From NCBI RefSeq assembly GCF_001039355.2, contig NW_019776100.1, positions 1 through 64,000 of the forward strand: a stretch of DNA of 64,000 nucleotides. The letters run 5' to 3'. Shown here in pieces: positions 1-11,577 of the stretch. The position numbers were made by a program, and so were the translations under genes. The stretch's first letter is position 1. Each line of letters opens with the position of its first letter. Source of the DNA: Lingula anatina (lineage: Eukaryota > Brachiopoda > Lingulata > Lingulida > Lingulidae). A model generated the notes under the pieces. That model was not told the origin of the DNA, did no database searches, and worked only from the letters and a program-made list of their open reading frames with translations.

Positions 1-57
<57 letters not shown>

Positions 58-482
58 TATAATTATATGTATAGAAAATATATCATCCAACATCTCTTCT
101 TTCCATAAAGGGGATGGGTAGGTGGGATAGAGGATAATCTTCCCTTATATCTCCTTTGCGATAACCAATGCAGGTTGTTGGATACATGTTACTGCCACCA
201 AGTCCTTCCAAGAGTTTGTGTGCTCTCATATCTTTTGATCAATATCATATTGATAAAAATTAAGTGTATGTACTTGACATGCATTTGTGAACACACCCAC
301 TTGCTCAGTTATAGAAATTGATCATTATTAATCATAACATATTTTCTCTTAGCACTTGCATTGGCAATAGTTTAAAGAGCACTGGATTGATTTCGGCTTT
401 TTAAATATAAACATTAATGTAAAATACCAAGTATATTCAGATTTCAATATGATGTATAAGGCTAATCCTATATGTTTTTTAG
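1..482. other. Upstream/intronic sequence of the FBXL6-like gene
   Basis: The window opens with an (AT)n microsatellite (about 3-53) followed by AT-rich sequence. The polypyrimidine tract and AG just before base 483 mark a 3' splice site, so this stretch is intron or 5' flank. I see no convincing start codon or coding exon here. The start of the F-box protein therefore lies before the window or in a small exon I cannot recognise. Confidence 0.5.
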
Positions 483-2174
483 CTCATCTAGACAGAGGAA
501 AATAGACACCACTGCTGAATCAAAATGTGCTGCCAAAGATGACAAGAATTCTCAGACAAATCAAAAAGGACTTAAAAACAAAATTAAGACTTCAAAAAGG
601 AGGAATTTGAAAGATGAAGTTGATGTTGCAAATTATGGAACAAAAGGGGATAATCAAGATGTGTGTGACGTATGGGGAACAGTTATCCCACCAGAAATTT
701 TATTAAGAATTTTCCACTTTGCTGTCTCACAGAATAGAAGCCTACCATTCCTATGCAGGTATAAGATGACCAAAAACTGCATAAAGATTAATTCAATATT
801 TCAGATAAAGTTACAAGAACAAGTAAAGACTGGGGTTTACTTTCACATTACATAGAAATAGCTGTGCATCTCCCACTTTCCCACCCTGAGTGTTAGTATG
901 CTGAAAGTGATTTTTCTAAGGCCTATCTTTTATGTCACGTGGCTGTATAGGAAATCACAGGGTAGTGCTGGGAATTGAGAAGAGCTTTTGATAGTTGTTT
1001 TCTTTTGTGAATACAGTGTTGTATGACACAGGCAATTGTTATTGAATCAGATATATACTGTCTTCCAGTTGTTAAAACAAAATGTCAGCTCCTTGTGTTT
1101 TTTTTTTACCTTCATATAATATGTATTTTAATTGGGAAACTACTTGTAAGTTATGTTTACTACTAATAACAGGTGGATTGATATTTTATTTAGAACTTTG
1201 AATAATTTTTTCTTCATCAGTCTGTCTTGTGAGCACTGGTTTGACATCAAATACTAGTAAAATTGAAGTTGGGGCAATAATTTTTTGGTAAATTTGTACA
1301 GTTAATGGATCAGTAGACTGAGAAAATTTGGAATCAACAGTTTAGAACTTTACAACGGCACATATTGTTTTGACAGGGCAGCCAGAGTATGTCGGTTATG
1401 GAGGAACACTGCCACCCACCCATCACTGTGGGCCACCGTAGACCTGTCATATGGCTGGATCAAGAAAGAGGAGAAGTATCTTCAGTGGCTGTGTGAGCAT
1501 AGGTTCTCCAGGCTTGAAAGCATCAACCTGGGTGGCTGGGCCAATATTACACAGTCAGGGATAGAGGTGATACTGAATTCTTAAAAAAGTTCATTAGTCT
1601 GTTATATGTACATGAAATGTTGAATTAATGCATAATTTCATAGACAATGCTTTCCTACTGTCAAATTTTTGGCTCTATATCAAGTTAGATCACCAGCGCA
1701 TGACCAGTTTGTCCTGAGGAAGGCTCTTGAGTTGAGCCAAAAATTTGACGGTAGGAAAGCATTGTCTGTGAAATTATTATTTCAACATTTCACGTGATAA
1801 TGAATTGTTGAGTGTGATTTTAACCACAGAGCAGTCCAAGAATACAGGCCACTGCGAAGAAAATTGGCAATATCAATTTAAAGAATTTAAGGTTGCCAAG
1901 ATACTGTTGAAATTGTAATTATTTGTTTGTATGTGTGTGTGTCATCATTATAAGTCTGTATTCTCTTTCATTGGATAAGTCCAGTTAAACATTCAGATAA
2001 TGCTTGAAGGTTGATATTAAGTTAATTATCATAATGTTTCAGTGTATCACCAGTCATTGCCCAGTTCTTGAGAGTATCCATCTCTCTCAGTGTAAGAAGC
2101 TAAATTCCACAGCCATTACCACATTGGCAAAAAGTTGCACCTCTTTATCACAAGTGTCCTTGCATTCTATGCCA
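483..2174 (+). CDS. FBXL6: Second copy of the first three FBXL6 exons (probable allelic duplicate)
   Basis: Exons 483-758, 1377-1566 and 2043-2174 repeat the F-box exon, the first LRR exon and the second LRR exon found at 2475-2750, 3375-3564 and 4199-4330. Introns are also copied, including an inverted-repeat element, with scattered substitutions. Protein differences are few: SSRQRK versus SSRKKK, KDEVD versus KEEVD, NTATHP versus NTANHP, TVDL versus TVHL. Both copies keep frame and splice sites. A single undetermined base at 2394 separates them, which points to two haplotypes laid end to end. If the duplication were real, a transcript using both copies would stay in frame only with unusual splicing, because the F-box would be doubled. 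Confidence 0.75.
1632..1777. mobile_element. Short fold-back element in FBXL6 intron, copy A
   Basis: Terminal inverted repeats of about 40 bases (ATAGACAATGCTTTCC and GGAAAGCATTGTCTG, each continuing into AAATTTTTGGCTC or its complement) flank a central spacer of about 65 bases. The element occurs again at the equivalent place in copy B (about 3630-3777). No coding capacity; MITE-like. Confidence 0.6.
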
Positions 2175-2474
2175 GTAAGTTTCTGAATGTGTGTCAGATA
2201 TATTGTCTCATTACACTTACTTTGTAATCTTAATATTTTATAGGACAAATATAATTTAATAAAGTGCGATAAGGCTAATCTAAGTGAAGTATGTGATGCA
2301 GTGGAAATCTATTGCTGTGTTTGTGTGATATTCTGAACTTTGTCACATAAGCATGAGAGAGAGAGAGAGAGAGTACTGTATTGTTAAACAACANAAATAT
2401 AAACATTAATGTAAAATACCAAGTATATTCAGATTTCAATATGATGTATAAGGCTAATCTTATTTGTTTTTTAG

Positions 2475-4502
2475 CTCATCTAGAAAGAAGAAAATAGACA
2501 CCACTGCTGAATCAAAATGTGCTGCCAAAGATGACAAGAATTCTCAGACAAATCAAAAAGGACTTAAAAACAAAATTAAGACTTCAAAAAGGAGGAATTT
2601 GAAAGAGGAAGTGGATGTTGCAAATTATGGAACAAAAGGGGATAATCAAGATGTGTGTGACGTATGGGGAACAGTTATCCCACCAGAAATTTTATTAAGA
2701 ATTTTCCACTTTGCTGTCTCACAGAATAGAAGCCTACCATTCCTATGCAGGTATAAGATGACCAAAAACTGCATAAAGATTAATTCAATATTTCAGATAA
2801 AGTTACAAGAACAAGAAAAGACGGGGGTTTATTTTCACATTGCATAGAAATAGCTGTGCATCTCCCGCTTTCCCACCCTGAGTGTTAGTATGCTAAAAGT
2901 GATTTTCCTAAGGGCTATCTTTTATGTCACCTGGCTGTATAGGAAATCACAGGGTAGTGCTAGGAATTGAGAAGAGCTTTTGATAGTTGTTTTCTTTTTT
3001 TAATACAGTGTTGTATGACACAGGAAATTGTTACTGAATCAGATATATACTGTCTTCCAGTTGTTAAAACAAAATGTCAGCTCCTTGTGTTTTTTTTTTT
3101 TTTACCTTCATATAATATGTATTTAAATTGGGAAACTACTTGTAAGTTATGTTTACTACTAATAACAGGTGGATTGATATTTTTTTATTTAGAACTTTGA
3201 AGATTTTTTTCTTCATCAGTCTGTCTTGTGAGCACTGGTTTGACATCAAATACTAGTAAAATTGAAGTTTGGCAGTAATTTTTTGGTAAATCTGTACAGT
3301 TAATGGATCAGTAGACTGAGAAAATTTGGAATCAACAGTTCAGAACTTTACAACGGCATATATTGTTTTGACAGGGCAGCCAGAGTATGTCGATTATGGA
3401 GGAACACTGCCAACCACCCATCACTGTGGGCCACCGTACACCTGTCATATGGCTGGATCAAGAAAGAGGAGAAGTATCTTCAGTGGCTGTGTGAGCATAG
3501 GTTCTCCAGGCTTGAAAGCATCAACCTGGGTGGCTGGGCCAATATTACGCAGTCAGGGATAGAGGTGATACTGAATTCTTAATAAAGTTCATTAGTCTGT
3601 TATATATACATGAAATGTTGAATTAATGCATAATTTCATAGACAATGCTTTCCTACCATCAAATTTTTGGCTCTATATCAAGTTAGATCACCAGCGCATG
3701 ACCAGTTTGTCCTGAGGAAGGCTCTTGAGTTGAGCCAAAAATTTGACGGTAGGAAAGCATTGTCTGTGAAATTATTATTTCAACATTTCACGTGATAATG
3801 AATTGTTGAGTGTGATTTTAACTACAGAGTAGTCCAAGAATACAGGCCACTGCGAAGAAAATTGGCAATATGAATTTAAAGAATTTAAGGTTGCCAAGAT
3901 ACTGTTGAAATTGTAATCATTTGTACATATGAGTCAGTGGGTTGACTATCCTAAATTTTTTAAAGATACACATTGCCATGCTTTTGTTTAAATAGACTTG
4001 ACAAAAATAATATTTTTCAAAACTAATTAATCAAAACTGGCTCTCATGACTGTGTTTTTCCTGGTGCATTAAATGTGTTATTTATTTGTATGTGTGTGTG
4101 TCATTTTAAGTCTGTATTTTGTTTCATTGGATAAGTCCAGTTAAACATTCAGATAATGCTTGAAGGTTGATATTAAGTGAATTATCATAATGTTTCAGTG
4201 TATCACCAGTCATTGCCCAGGTCTTGAGAGTATCCATCTCTCTCAGTGTAAGAAGCTAAATTCCACAGCCATTACCACACTGGCAAAAAGTTGCACCTCG
4301 TTATCACAAGTGTCCTTGCATTCTATGCCAGTAAGTTTCTGAATGTGTGTCAGATATATTGTCTCATTACACTTACTTTGTAATCTTGATATTTCATAGG
4401 AAAAATTAATGAAATGTGATATGGCTGATCTAAGTGTAGTATGTGATGCAGTGGAAATGTATCACTGTGTTTGTGTTGTATTCTGAAATATGTCACATAA
4501 GC

Positions 4503-4533
<31 letters not shown>

Positions 4534-7500
4534 CTGTATTGTTAAACAAATGTTTTTGTAATACAGAGAGATGCCGTAAATTCAGTGGCATTGAAGTGTC
4601 TAGTGCAAGAAGCAGGGGCCCGTCTCACACACTTAGACCTCTCAAGAAATAACCTGCAGAACTTTAAATCTGTCTTTTCTGCAATAATGGTAAGATGCTG
4701 CTAATGTAATGTTCATTCTTATTGGGAGTTAAAAAGGGATAACAACTTTTGGCAGGAAAAGTGCTATGTATCAGAATTTCCTGGGGTAAACAACTATGTT
4801 TCCATACTCACCAATGGATAATGCATCCATTCAGACATTCATAGTTGGTCAATTGTTTTTTAAAGTTTTTTTTTATTTATTAATTTTTTTTTTTTTGGGG
4901 GGGGGGGTAATAAAGTTTTAAGAGATTTTTCTGGAAGGAAGCCATCTTTGAAGGTCCACAAGGTCCAGTGGCAAGCAGAAATATGCTCATCTGGAGCTTT
5001 CAGCAGCAGCTGTCTGCCTTCTTCAACAGGAGGCTATTCTCAGTAACTGTTCTTGAAACAGTTTTTTTCTCAGTTAAGGAGATGTCAAATAATACTGAAA
5101 AGTAGTGTGGAAAAAAATGATATAATGCGCAATTCTGCTTGGAATGCAAGTTCTTTGACTATTTAGATAACACTCATGTATATTTGAAATGCAGGAAGTT
5201 TTATTTATTAATAAGTGATGCGATTGATTAAAAAAATTTTCAACTTGTATTTAATATCAACATACTTTCAAACAAAGATTTCTCTTTTCATTTGTAAGGA
5301 CAGCTGCATTATCTTACTTGTTAAAGGGATAATAACTCTTCGTTTTGGCCAAAAAAATGAATTTTCCTGGAGTAAACAACAATTTTCCCATACTTACCAA
5401 AGGTTAATGAATCCATTTTTAAGTCCCTGTTTTTTTTTCTAAAAGGTTGGTTTTTTGTTATTATAACAGAGTATAGCCCTCAATGGAGGTCACATGGTCT
5501 AAAGACAAGCTCAGATATCAGAATAATACTAATAGCTATAACTGCCATTTTGGTGGTACAACAGAATATATTATATTTCTATGAGTTGTTCACAATGTTT
5601 TTATTGTGAAATATAGATCTCATATGAAGAGTTATTATCCCTTTAATTGAAATTTGTAAATCTTGTTTTGAATATCAGCATACTTTAAAACAAAGGTTCC
5701 TCTTTTCATTTGTAAGTGCAACTGCTCCACTTAAGTTGTGAGATTAATTAAATTATCTTGTGTTAAATATCAGCATAACTTACAAAGATTCCTCTTTTCA
5801 TCTGTAAGGGCAACTGCATCAACCTCACTTCATTGGACTTGTCCAATGTGCTGTTTTCAATGGAGATACTGACAATTCCAATTGAGAAGTTTCAAATGTG
5901 CTGTCCCAACCTAAGAAATGTCAGTCTTGCCAATTCTCCTCTCTGTGCGTCATATGCTACAAAGAAAGCTCAGGTAATTGGAACTGCTGTCCTAACCTCT
6001 TGACTTCTTTTCATCACTGCCGGGGTTGAACTGTGTAGATGCTGTCCTTGTCCTTATTCATTTTTTAAAATTAATATCACTCATAGATTAGCAGAAATGT
6101 GTTTGTTATAGAGAATTAAAAATTATTGTTTGATAAGAATAATGACATTTAATTTAAATTTTGTTTAATCCAAATTTTAGAAATTGTTCCTGACAAATTG
6201 ATTTTAATTCATAATTTTGCAAAAAATTATACAAATAAGTATTAAAGTATTATAACATTATTTCAGGCAGATTCTCAGGGGTTTCCTCAACTCAATGCCC
6301 TCAGTGTTGCTGTGCACACTGCTTCACAACTTCACAGCATAGGCCTGGGTATAGATGATAGATTTATTAGCAGGTACTGTGAGTTCAGATATATCAAACA
6401 CATAATTGGCATATTTTAATGATGTGATAAGGGAAATATTTTCAGAGAGGTGTCTGTTTTTGAGTGAAAGTTTATAAGTGAAAGAAAACTTTTGTACTAC
6501 TTTTAAATTAATGCCTTCTGTGGAAGCAGAATTATTTTCAGTCTCTGGCACAAAGAAAATGTTATTCTGTGTCTAGCTTTATCCTTTCACAAAAATCAGT
6601 TTGTTAGACATTAAATGCAATGTTGACATACACATTTTACTAGGGTAACCCATTTAAAGATTTATCAAAAGGAAATTACAACTTGAGTATTTGGAGGTAA
6701 GATTTCTTTTCATCATTATCAACTTTCACTGACATCTATCCCACTCATATTTTTATTAAAGGATGCTGAAAACTTCTGATGGGTTGAAGCTCCTAGATGC
6801 CCGTGGGTGCTTCAGGTTGACAGCCCAATGTCTCCATGAATTGCCTGCCACAGACGTCAGTCAGCTTTTCCTCTCACAAGTTTCTGCCAAAAAGTTCGAA
6901 GAGCTTCATCTGCTAATGGACAAGGTGAGATTTAAGAAGTGCGCGCGTGCACACACGCACATACACACACACGCACATACACACACACACACACAGTCAT
7001 GTTACATTTTGATACATGTAGAATTCCATACCTGTTTCTTTAAATCGGCCATCAGATCATGATGCAAGTTTTCCTTTTTTCATAAACCGAGATAAACAAA
7101 TTCAGAAATGTTTCTTTCTGTACATATACACAGTTTGAAATCATTGGATATGGCTCTGATGTATAGTGCATTTGTTTTAGTCTAACCACTGTGACACTAT
7201 TTTCAAAAGAACCAATGAAAGTTACAATTGAATCAAGCACAATATTTACAAAGTGCCTATGAAAGTTACAATTGAATAACACATAATATTAACTAAGTCC
7301 CTATAAAAGTTAGCATTCAGTACGGTTTGAATGATTTCTGTAGAGCAGCAGATGTCAAGATTTCTCCATGCAAACAGACCCTTGTTATATGTATATATAT
7401 ATATTTATGTGACTTCATTTCAGTGGCAGCACAGCATTGTAGAACTGGATATTTCCTGGAATGGGTTTCCTTGTAAAGTCCTAGACAATGCCCTAGAATG

Positions 7501-8011
7501 CTTAGGAAAAAGTCCTTCTACCTCAAAACTGGAGACTTTGGACTTGAGTGGAACTTCAGTTGCCCTAGCTACTGTACAGTAAGGCTTTTCTTTATAATCT
7601 TTCAAAGCTTTTATAATTTAGTTTCATGAAACAATTTGCCTTTGTGTAATTTTTTCATTAAATCAGATATATTTGGTTTGGTATTTAGTTCATTAGTTAG
7701 ACACAAAACATTTATATATTTTGTCTCCATTTTAAATTAATATCTAAGGTTTTTTATAAAAAAGGGTCAACAATAAACATTGTTCCAAGGTTACATACCA
7801 GCAGTGGCTTAAAGTTACTTTAAAATAATTTTTGGGTTCAGAAAACTAATACTTACTTTTTCATTACAGGTTAGTGTTGAGAGGCTGCCCAAAACTTGTT
7901 TCCATCAACCTGACCTCTTGCCGCGGTCTGCCGCGCGGTATGAAGAGATTGTACAGTAGCATTCAGGAAATAGCAAAACTCAAGGAAGATCTAAATGAAC
8001 AGCATGCATAG
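2475..8011 (+). CDS. FBXL6: F-box and leucine-rich repeat protein 6-like (FBXL6), 5' end incomplete
   Basis: FBXL6 is a substrate-recognition subunit of SCF (SKP1-CUL1-F-box) ubiquitin ligases. Exons as read: 2475-2750, 3375-3564, 4199-4330, 4567-4689, 5809-5973, 6267-6373, 6762-6924, 7424-7578 and 7870-8011 (TAG). All junctions keep frame and use GT-AG sites, giving about 483 residues without the missing start. A lysine-rich N-terminal segment is followed by the F-box (WGTVIPPEILLRIF, then CRAARVCRLW across the first junction). About nine leucine-rich repeats follow, with a 26-residue spacing (LESINL..., LESIHL..., LTHLDL..., LTSLDL..., LETLDL...). The C-terminus SCRGLPRGMKR resembles the CRxLPRGLKR end of vertebrate FBXL6. 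The first three exons occur again at 483-2174. Polyadenylation signals lie near 8650. The family assignment is strong; the start is unknown. Confidence 0.9.
3630..3777. mobile_element. Short fold-back element in FBXL6 intron, copy B
   Basis: This is the same inverted-repeat element as at 1632-1777, carried along by the local duplication. Its arms match each other slightly better here (CCTACCATC in place of CCTACTGTC). Confidence 0.6.
5210..5830 (+). repeat. Three diverged copies of the FBXL6 exon-5 splice-acceptor region
   Basis: Segments of about 90-110 bases at roughly 5214-5313, 5647-5738 and 5740-5830 share GATTRATTAA..., AATATCARCATA... and CTCTTTTCATTTGTAAG followed by a CAACTGC-like start. 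Only the third copy leads into the open reading frame of the exon at 5809. The inverted-repeat element 5331-5646 sits between copies one and two. Confidence 0.7.
5331..5646. mobile_element. Short inverted-repeat element with TTAA ends in FBXL6 intron 4
   Basis: The ends are TTAAAGGGATAATAACTC and its reverse complement GAGTTATTATCCCTTTAA, 20 matching bases in all, enclosing about 275 non-coding bases. Related, worn ends occur at about 4729 (AAAAAGGGATAACAACTTTT) and about 9767-9809 (GTTATTATACCCTTAA), so this is a family. TTAA at both tips would suit a piggyBac-like target site, but no transposase is present. Confidence 0.6.
6940..6996. repeat. (CA)n-type microsatellite
   Basis: An interrupted GC/CA dinucleotide run lies just downstream of the donor site of the FBXL6 exon ending at 6924. 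It is intronic. Confidence 0.9.
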
Positions 8012-9201
8012 CAGGAACATTTATGAAATTATGAGTCTGGAAAAAAAACAATTGTTTTTTAAAGGAAAAAGGCTGTGAATTCTTATAGTTTAAGGTTTTT
8101 CAACTTTTTATTTAAAACGAGAAAGAAAATGAAGAAACTCCAAAAATTGGAGAAAAAAAAAGAAGAAAACACTCACTTAAAGACTCTACACTACTCTGAC
8201 TTTTTAAGATTCTTTTTACCACTGAATATGTTTATTTTTATAAGATATTTTAGAAATGTGTTTGTTGTGTTTTGTTTGTTGAAACATAATTTGTACAGCA
8301 GCATGATCATGTGACTATATACATGTAATATAAAAGCTATATATTTCATGTACATCATTCAATACACGCAGGTAAGATCTTTCTTATAGATTGTAATTAT
8401 GACTGTTGAAGATGAAGAAGAATAAGATGCCACTTGATTTTACTTTTATGAGAAAAGTTAATTTAGTTTTCCTCTTGTGAGATGGAATATCAATGTGTAT
8501 AGTTACATCCTTTGTACTTAATTCAAAATGTTTCTTTAAAAAATCAAATTCCAACCACACTGTATTCCTACATGTAATAAGATTTCAAAGGTAGGTATAC
8601 CAGGTAGGTATAACAGTATACAAATTATGTTAAAAATGTTTGTTAAAGAAATAAATAATAAAATATGTGCATTGCATTTCTGATTGGGTCCTACATATGG
8701 GAGGCTATGCTTTAATGCCTTATATATTAGGTATGTTACATGAAGAAAGTTGTAGAAAATGTATCAGTTCAGAGTGAAAGGTACTTTTCCAATGATACCT
8801 AATTGAATCGCTCCAGAAAGTGTTAATAAGAACGAAAAAAAAAAAAAAAAAAAAAAGAAGGTGTGATGTCCCAAAGTTTTCAAAACTAAATTGGTTAAAA
8901 CTGGTTAAAAATGAATCTCACCTCTAATGGCTATGTGGCAATATACCTCATTCTAGACCTACCGATATAAGTAAATTGTACCATGTGATGAACCTGATCC
9001 AGTGTGAGGGACTGTATCAAATACACAAGATCAAGATCTACTAATTTCAGCAAAATTTTTGCACTAAATATCTTTTGTCTTGGATAATAATTTACATGTA
9101 CCATAAATGCCAGGTTCATGCATCACAAACATGCTAAACAGGTTAAAGTTTTATTTAAAATCACTGTCCTCATGATGTCCTCATGGATGTGGTACACTAG
9201 T

Positions 9202-9204
<3 letters not shown>

Positions 9205-9288
<84 letters not shown>
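9205..9288. repeat. Compound (TC)n(CA)n microsatellite
   Basis: About 44 bases of TC repeat pass directly into about 40 bases of CA repeat. Confidence 0.95.
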
Positions 9289-9289
<1 letters not shown>

Positions 9290-9507
9290 CTTCTAATTCA
9301 TACTCGCAGTCCTTTCATGACACACACTTTTAAATAATTTGAAATGTGGACTTTACATTGTAGGGGCCATGGTAAAAAAGGATGTCTGCATATATCGACT
9401 GTTTACGCAGAGACAACAGTGAAATTCCAAACCCATAGTGTAATAATGCAATATTTTAAATAATTATTCCTCTGTTCCTCTGGCAATGACCAAAATCTTG
9501 ACTTAAA

Positions 9508-9666
9508 TCACGTTATTCAAACATAATAACGTTTTTATAACATTTCAAAGAAACATTTTAATAACATTTTTGAAAATTATTGATTGCTGGGATTGTAATT
9601 GGCAATGTTATTAAAATGTTTTCGTAAATGCTATAAAAATGTTTTCATAATGTTTGAATAACGTGA
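9508..9666. mobile_element. Fold-back MITE-like element
   Basis: The ends are TCACGTTATTCAAACAT and its perfect complement (17 bases). The interior is made of AACATTTT/AAAATGTT variants around a centre reading TTGCTGGGAT. A related AT-rich segment at about 10425-10620 is full of the same AACATTTT/AAAATGTTTT motifs and ends in TGCTGGGTAACACC, suggesting a second, degraded member. Confidence 0.65.
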
Positions 9667-9868
9667 CTTTGTATGATTTAAAAAAATGTTGATAACACTG
9701 AAAGTCATATTTTACAAGAAATACATTGTAAACCACTATGAGTTTGTTTAAATTTAAATGTATTTATTGTGAAATATGACTCAAACAAAAAGTTATTATA
9801 CCCTTAATTCTCTTTATTCAAATTATATCTCCTTGCTGGGTACTTTTGAGCTATAAATCATCTGTAAT

Positions 9869-9899
<31 letters not shown>

Positions 9900-10424
9900 T
9901 TATTATATGACTAATTCTCATAATAAGTATTGTAAAGGGAATGCTTGATTTATCCAGTCAATTTTCGTAGTTTAGACATTTCACCACACTGCAGATTATG
10001 GAAGCGTAAAGAAATTAAACAATAAATGAAAATAATGATAAGTAAATGAAAATGATACTATTGGAACACTGATGGCTTATGTTTTTTTTTTTTTTATATT
10101 TTTTATTGCTTAAAAACCCACTTTAGTGACACTAATGCTGTTACATTGTTAATCATAAACTGCATTTTTTTTCAGGGCTTATTACCTTTTCCCAGAACAT
10201 TTTCAATTTATTTCATTTTTTTATTTCAGAGAGATGTGCAAATAATTTTTTCTTTGTGTTATTGAACATGACATATTAATTAAAACTGGATGGATACAGA
10301 ATAAATACAAGAAACTCCTTTTTTTACAAAATCTTTGATTATTTTCTTTCTTTTTGACTAAACCTCTTAATGTCTTTTAATTGCACATTTTTATCAAAAT
10401 ATAACCAAAAATGTGAATTAAATG

Positions 10425-10620
10425 TGTCAACAACATTATAAAAATGTTATGCATAAACATTTTAGCGACAATGCTTTGAAAATGTTATCCAAATGCTATG
10501 TATAACATTTCAACATAACGTTTTAAAAACAAAAATGTTTTAATAAAGCTATTTTTAAAAAAGTTAATACGGTGACAACTTTTTAAAAATGTTTTTTAAA
10601 ATGTTGTGTTTGCTGGGTAA
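10425..10620. mobile_element. Degraded member of the AACATTTT/TGCTGGGT repeat family
   Basis: Many alternating AACATTTT and AAAATGTT units are followed by TGCTGGGTAACACC. The composition is like the interior of the element at 9508-9666. Boundaries are uncertain. Confidence 0.4.
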
Positions 10621-10751
10621 CACCTTAACGGTTGTAAGTTTTATTGTATATTTGCGTCACCTATATTTACAAATTAAATGCCCAGTTTAAATGCAATATT
10701 TCTGAAATGTTTGGGTGTGGCACGCATGCAAGAACAGAGCTTCTCTTGGCG

Positions 10752-10764
10752 TGACCTTTGACCT
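10752..10764. promoter_or_regulatory. Perfect DR1 nuclear-receptor element
   Basis: TGACCTTTGACCT is the complement of AGGTCAAAGGTCA, two consensus half-sites spaced by one base. HNF4, RXR heterodimers and COUP-type receptors bind this arrangement. It lies about 100 bases before a candidate first-exon donor (10866) of the downstream aminotransferase gene, so a promoter role is plausible but inferred. Confidence 0.5.
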
Positions 10765-10769
10765 ACAGG

Positions 10770-10865
10770 TAGATACAGCATCAACCACAACCGCAGCCAC
10801 TGTAGACTACTGCTGGTGCGTGTTCAACTTCAGGTGTAACAAGCAATTAGTGCCGCTACATGAAT
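10770..10865 (+). promoter_or_regulatory. Candidate first exon/leader of the aminotransferase gene
   Basis: The local sequence is richer in GC and CpG than its surroundings and ends in ATGAAT followed by GTAAGTGA, a strong splice donor at 10866. The coding exon at 13497 starts exactly at a splice acceptor (TTTTCCAG before ATGGGC), so an upstream exon must exist. Joining this one would put ATG-AAT in frame in front of ATG-GGC, making the protein two residues longer. The exon's left end is a guess; no other good donor was seen in between. Confidence 0.4.
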
Positions 10866-11577
10866 GTAAGTGACCATTAATCTTCATTTAAGAGAAGCTG
10901 ATTAATTCTAGCCATCACAAACATTAATTGCCATTTTAAGATTAAAATTTTGGCTTTGCGGTGGGTGTAGCCTTAGTGCACTTTGAAGTTTGAGCCATGA
11001 AGTTGTATCTCATCCACCTGTTAGTAGCACACGCTCGCCTGTCGCCTCACTTACTTACTTATGGTTAGTTATGGTGATTTTTCTTACACAGGCCCCGGCA
11101 GGTCCTCGTTAGACTCTAAACTTTGTGATATAATTTTTTGTGACTCCCAACGTCTCAAACCCTGCTTTATGTTTATAATGATGATACTGTATGTATATAG
11201 AGCACCTCTTGCACACTGCAATACTAATCTAGTCTATTTTTGAAAGAATTTATTGACTCAGCATTCCCCACTAGGTCTGGTAGGGTATTCTAAATGCTGG
11301 CGACTCTCATGCATGGTGAAACTGTATTTCCTTATATTAAGTGTAGGTCTCTGCACAAATAATTTCTTAGAATGCTCCCTTAATTGTTTTCTGGGACTTA
11401 CATGTACATGTAGTTTAATGAAGTCAATGACTACATTGTCATATTTCCCATTCAGTAAATTTTTAAACTTTAATTATATCTCCTTTTTTTCTTCTGCACT
11501 CAGATGAAGGGATCTCGAGTCTTTTAAGACTGTCTTGATCCGTTAATAGTTCTAAAAACATTCAATATGGATTTAAC

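Larger units (their letters stand above)
403..4549 (+). repeat. Tandem duplication 1 (FBXL6 5' exons) around the N at 2394
   Basis: Copy A is 403-2393 and copy B is 2395 to about 4549. B begins with AAATATAAACATTAATG, which matches base 403, and A ends at TTGTTAAACAA, which matches about 4538-4548. The copies differ by scattered substitutions, different (GA)n lengths (2354-2373 versus 4504-4532) and a block of about 160 bases present only in B (about 3925-4083). Confidence 0.92.
8012..10690. other. FBXL6 3' untranslated region and intergenic sequence
   Basis: AATAAA signals cluster near 8648-8662. Beyond them are a poly-A tract (about 8834-8856), a compound (TC)n(CA)n microsatellite (about 9205-9288), a TTTA tetranucleotide run (about 9867-9902) and a fold-back element (9508-9666). 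Small open frames here have no recognisable protein content. Confidence 0.6.

Noticed and set aside
1690-1745. Hammerhead-ribozyme-like core (CTGAGGA, then GGCTC...GAGCC stem) in the fold-back element
   Set aside because: After the stem the conserved GAAA is replaced by AAAA, and no suitable cleavage triplet with closing stems was found. It looks at most like a dead relic, and the resemblance may be chance.
1835-1915. Possible extra FBXL6 exon (open stretch reading QATAKKIGNINLKNLRLP)
   Set aside because: Joining the exon ending at 1566 directly to 2043 gives a perfect 26-residue leucine-rich repeat rhythm, while this stretch runs into a stop and lacks a good donor.
9867-9902. Regularly spaced repeats as a possible CRISPR or satellite array
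   Set aside because: It is a simple TTTA microsatellite; the window is eukaryotic and no spacer-repeat pattern exists anywhere in it.
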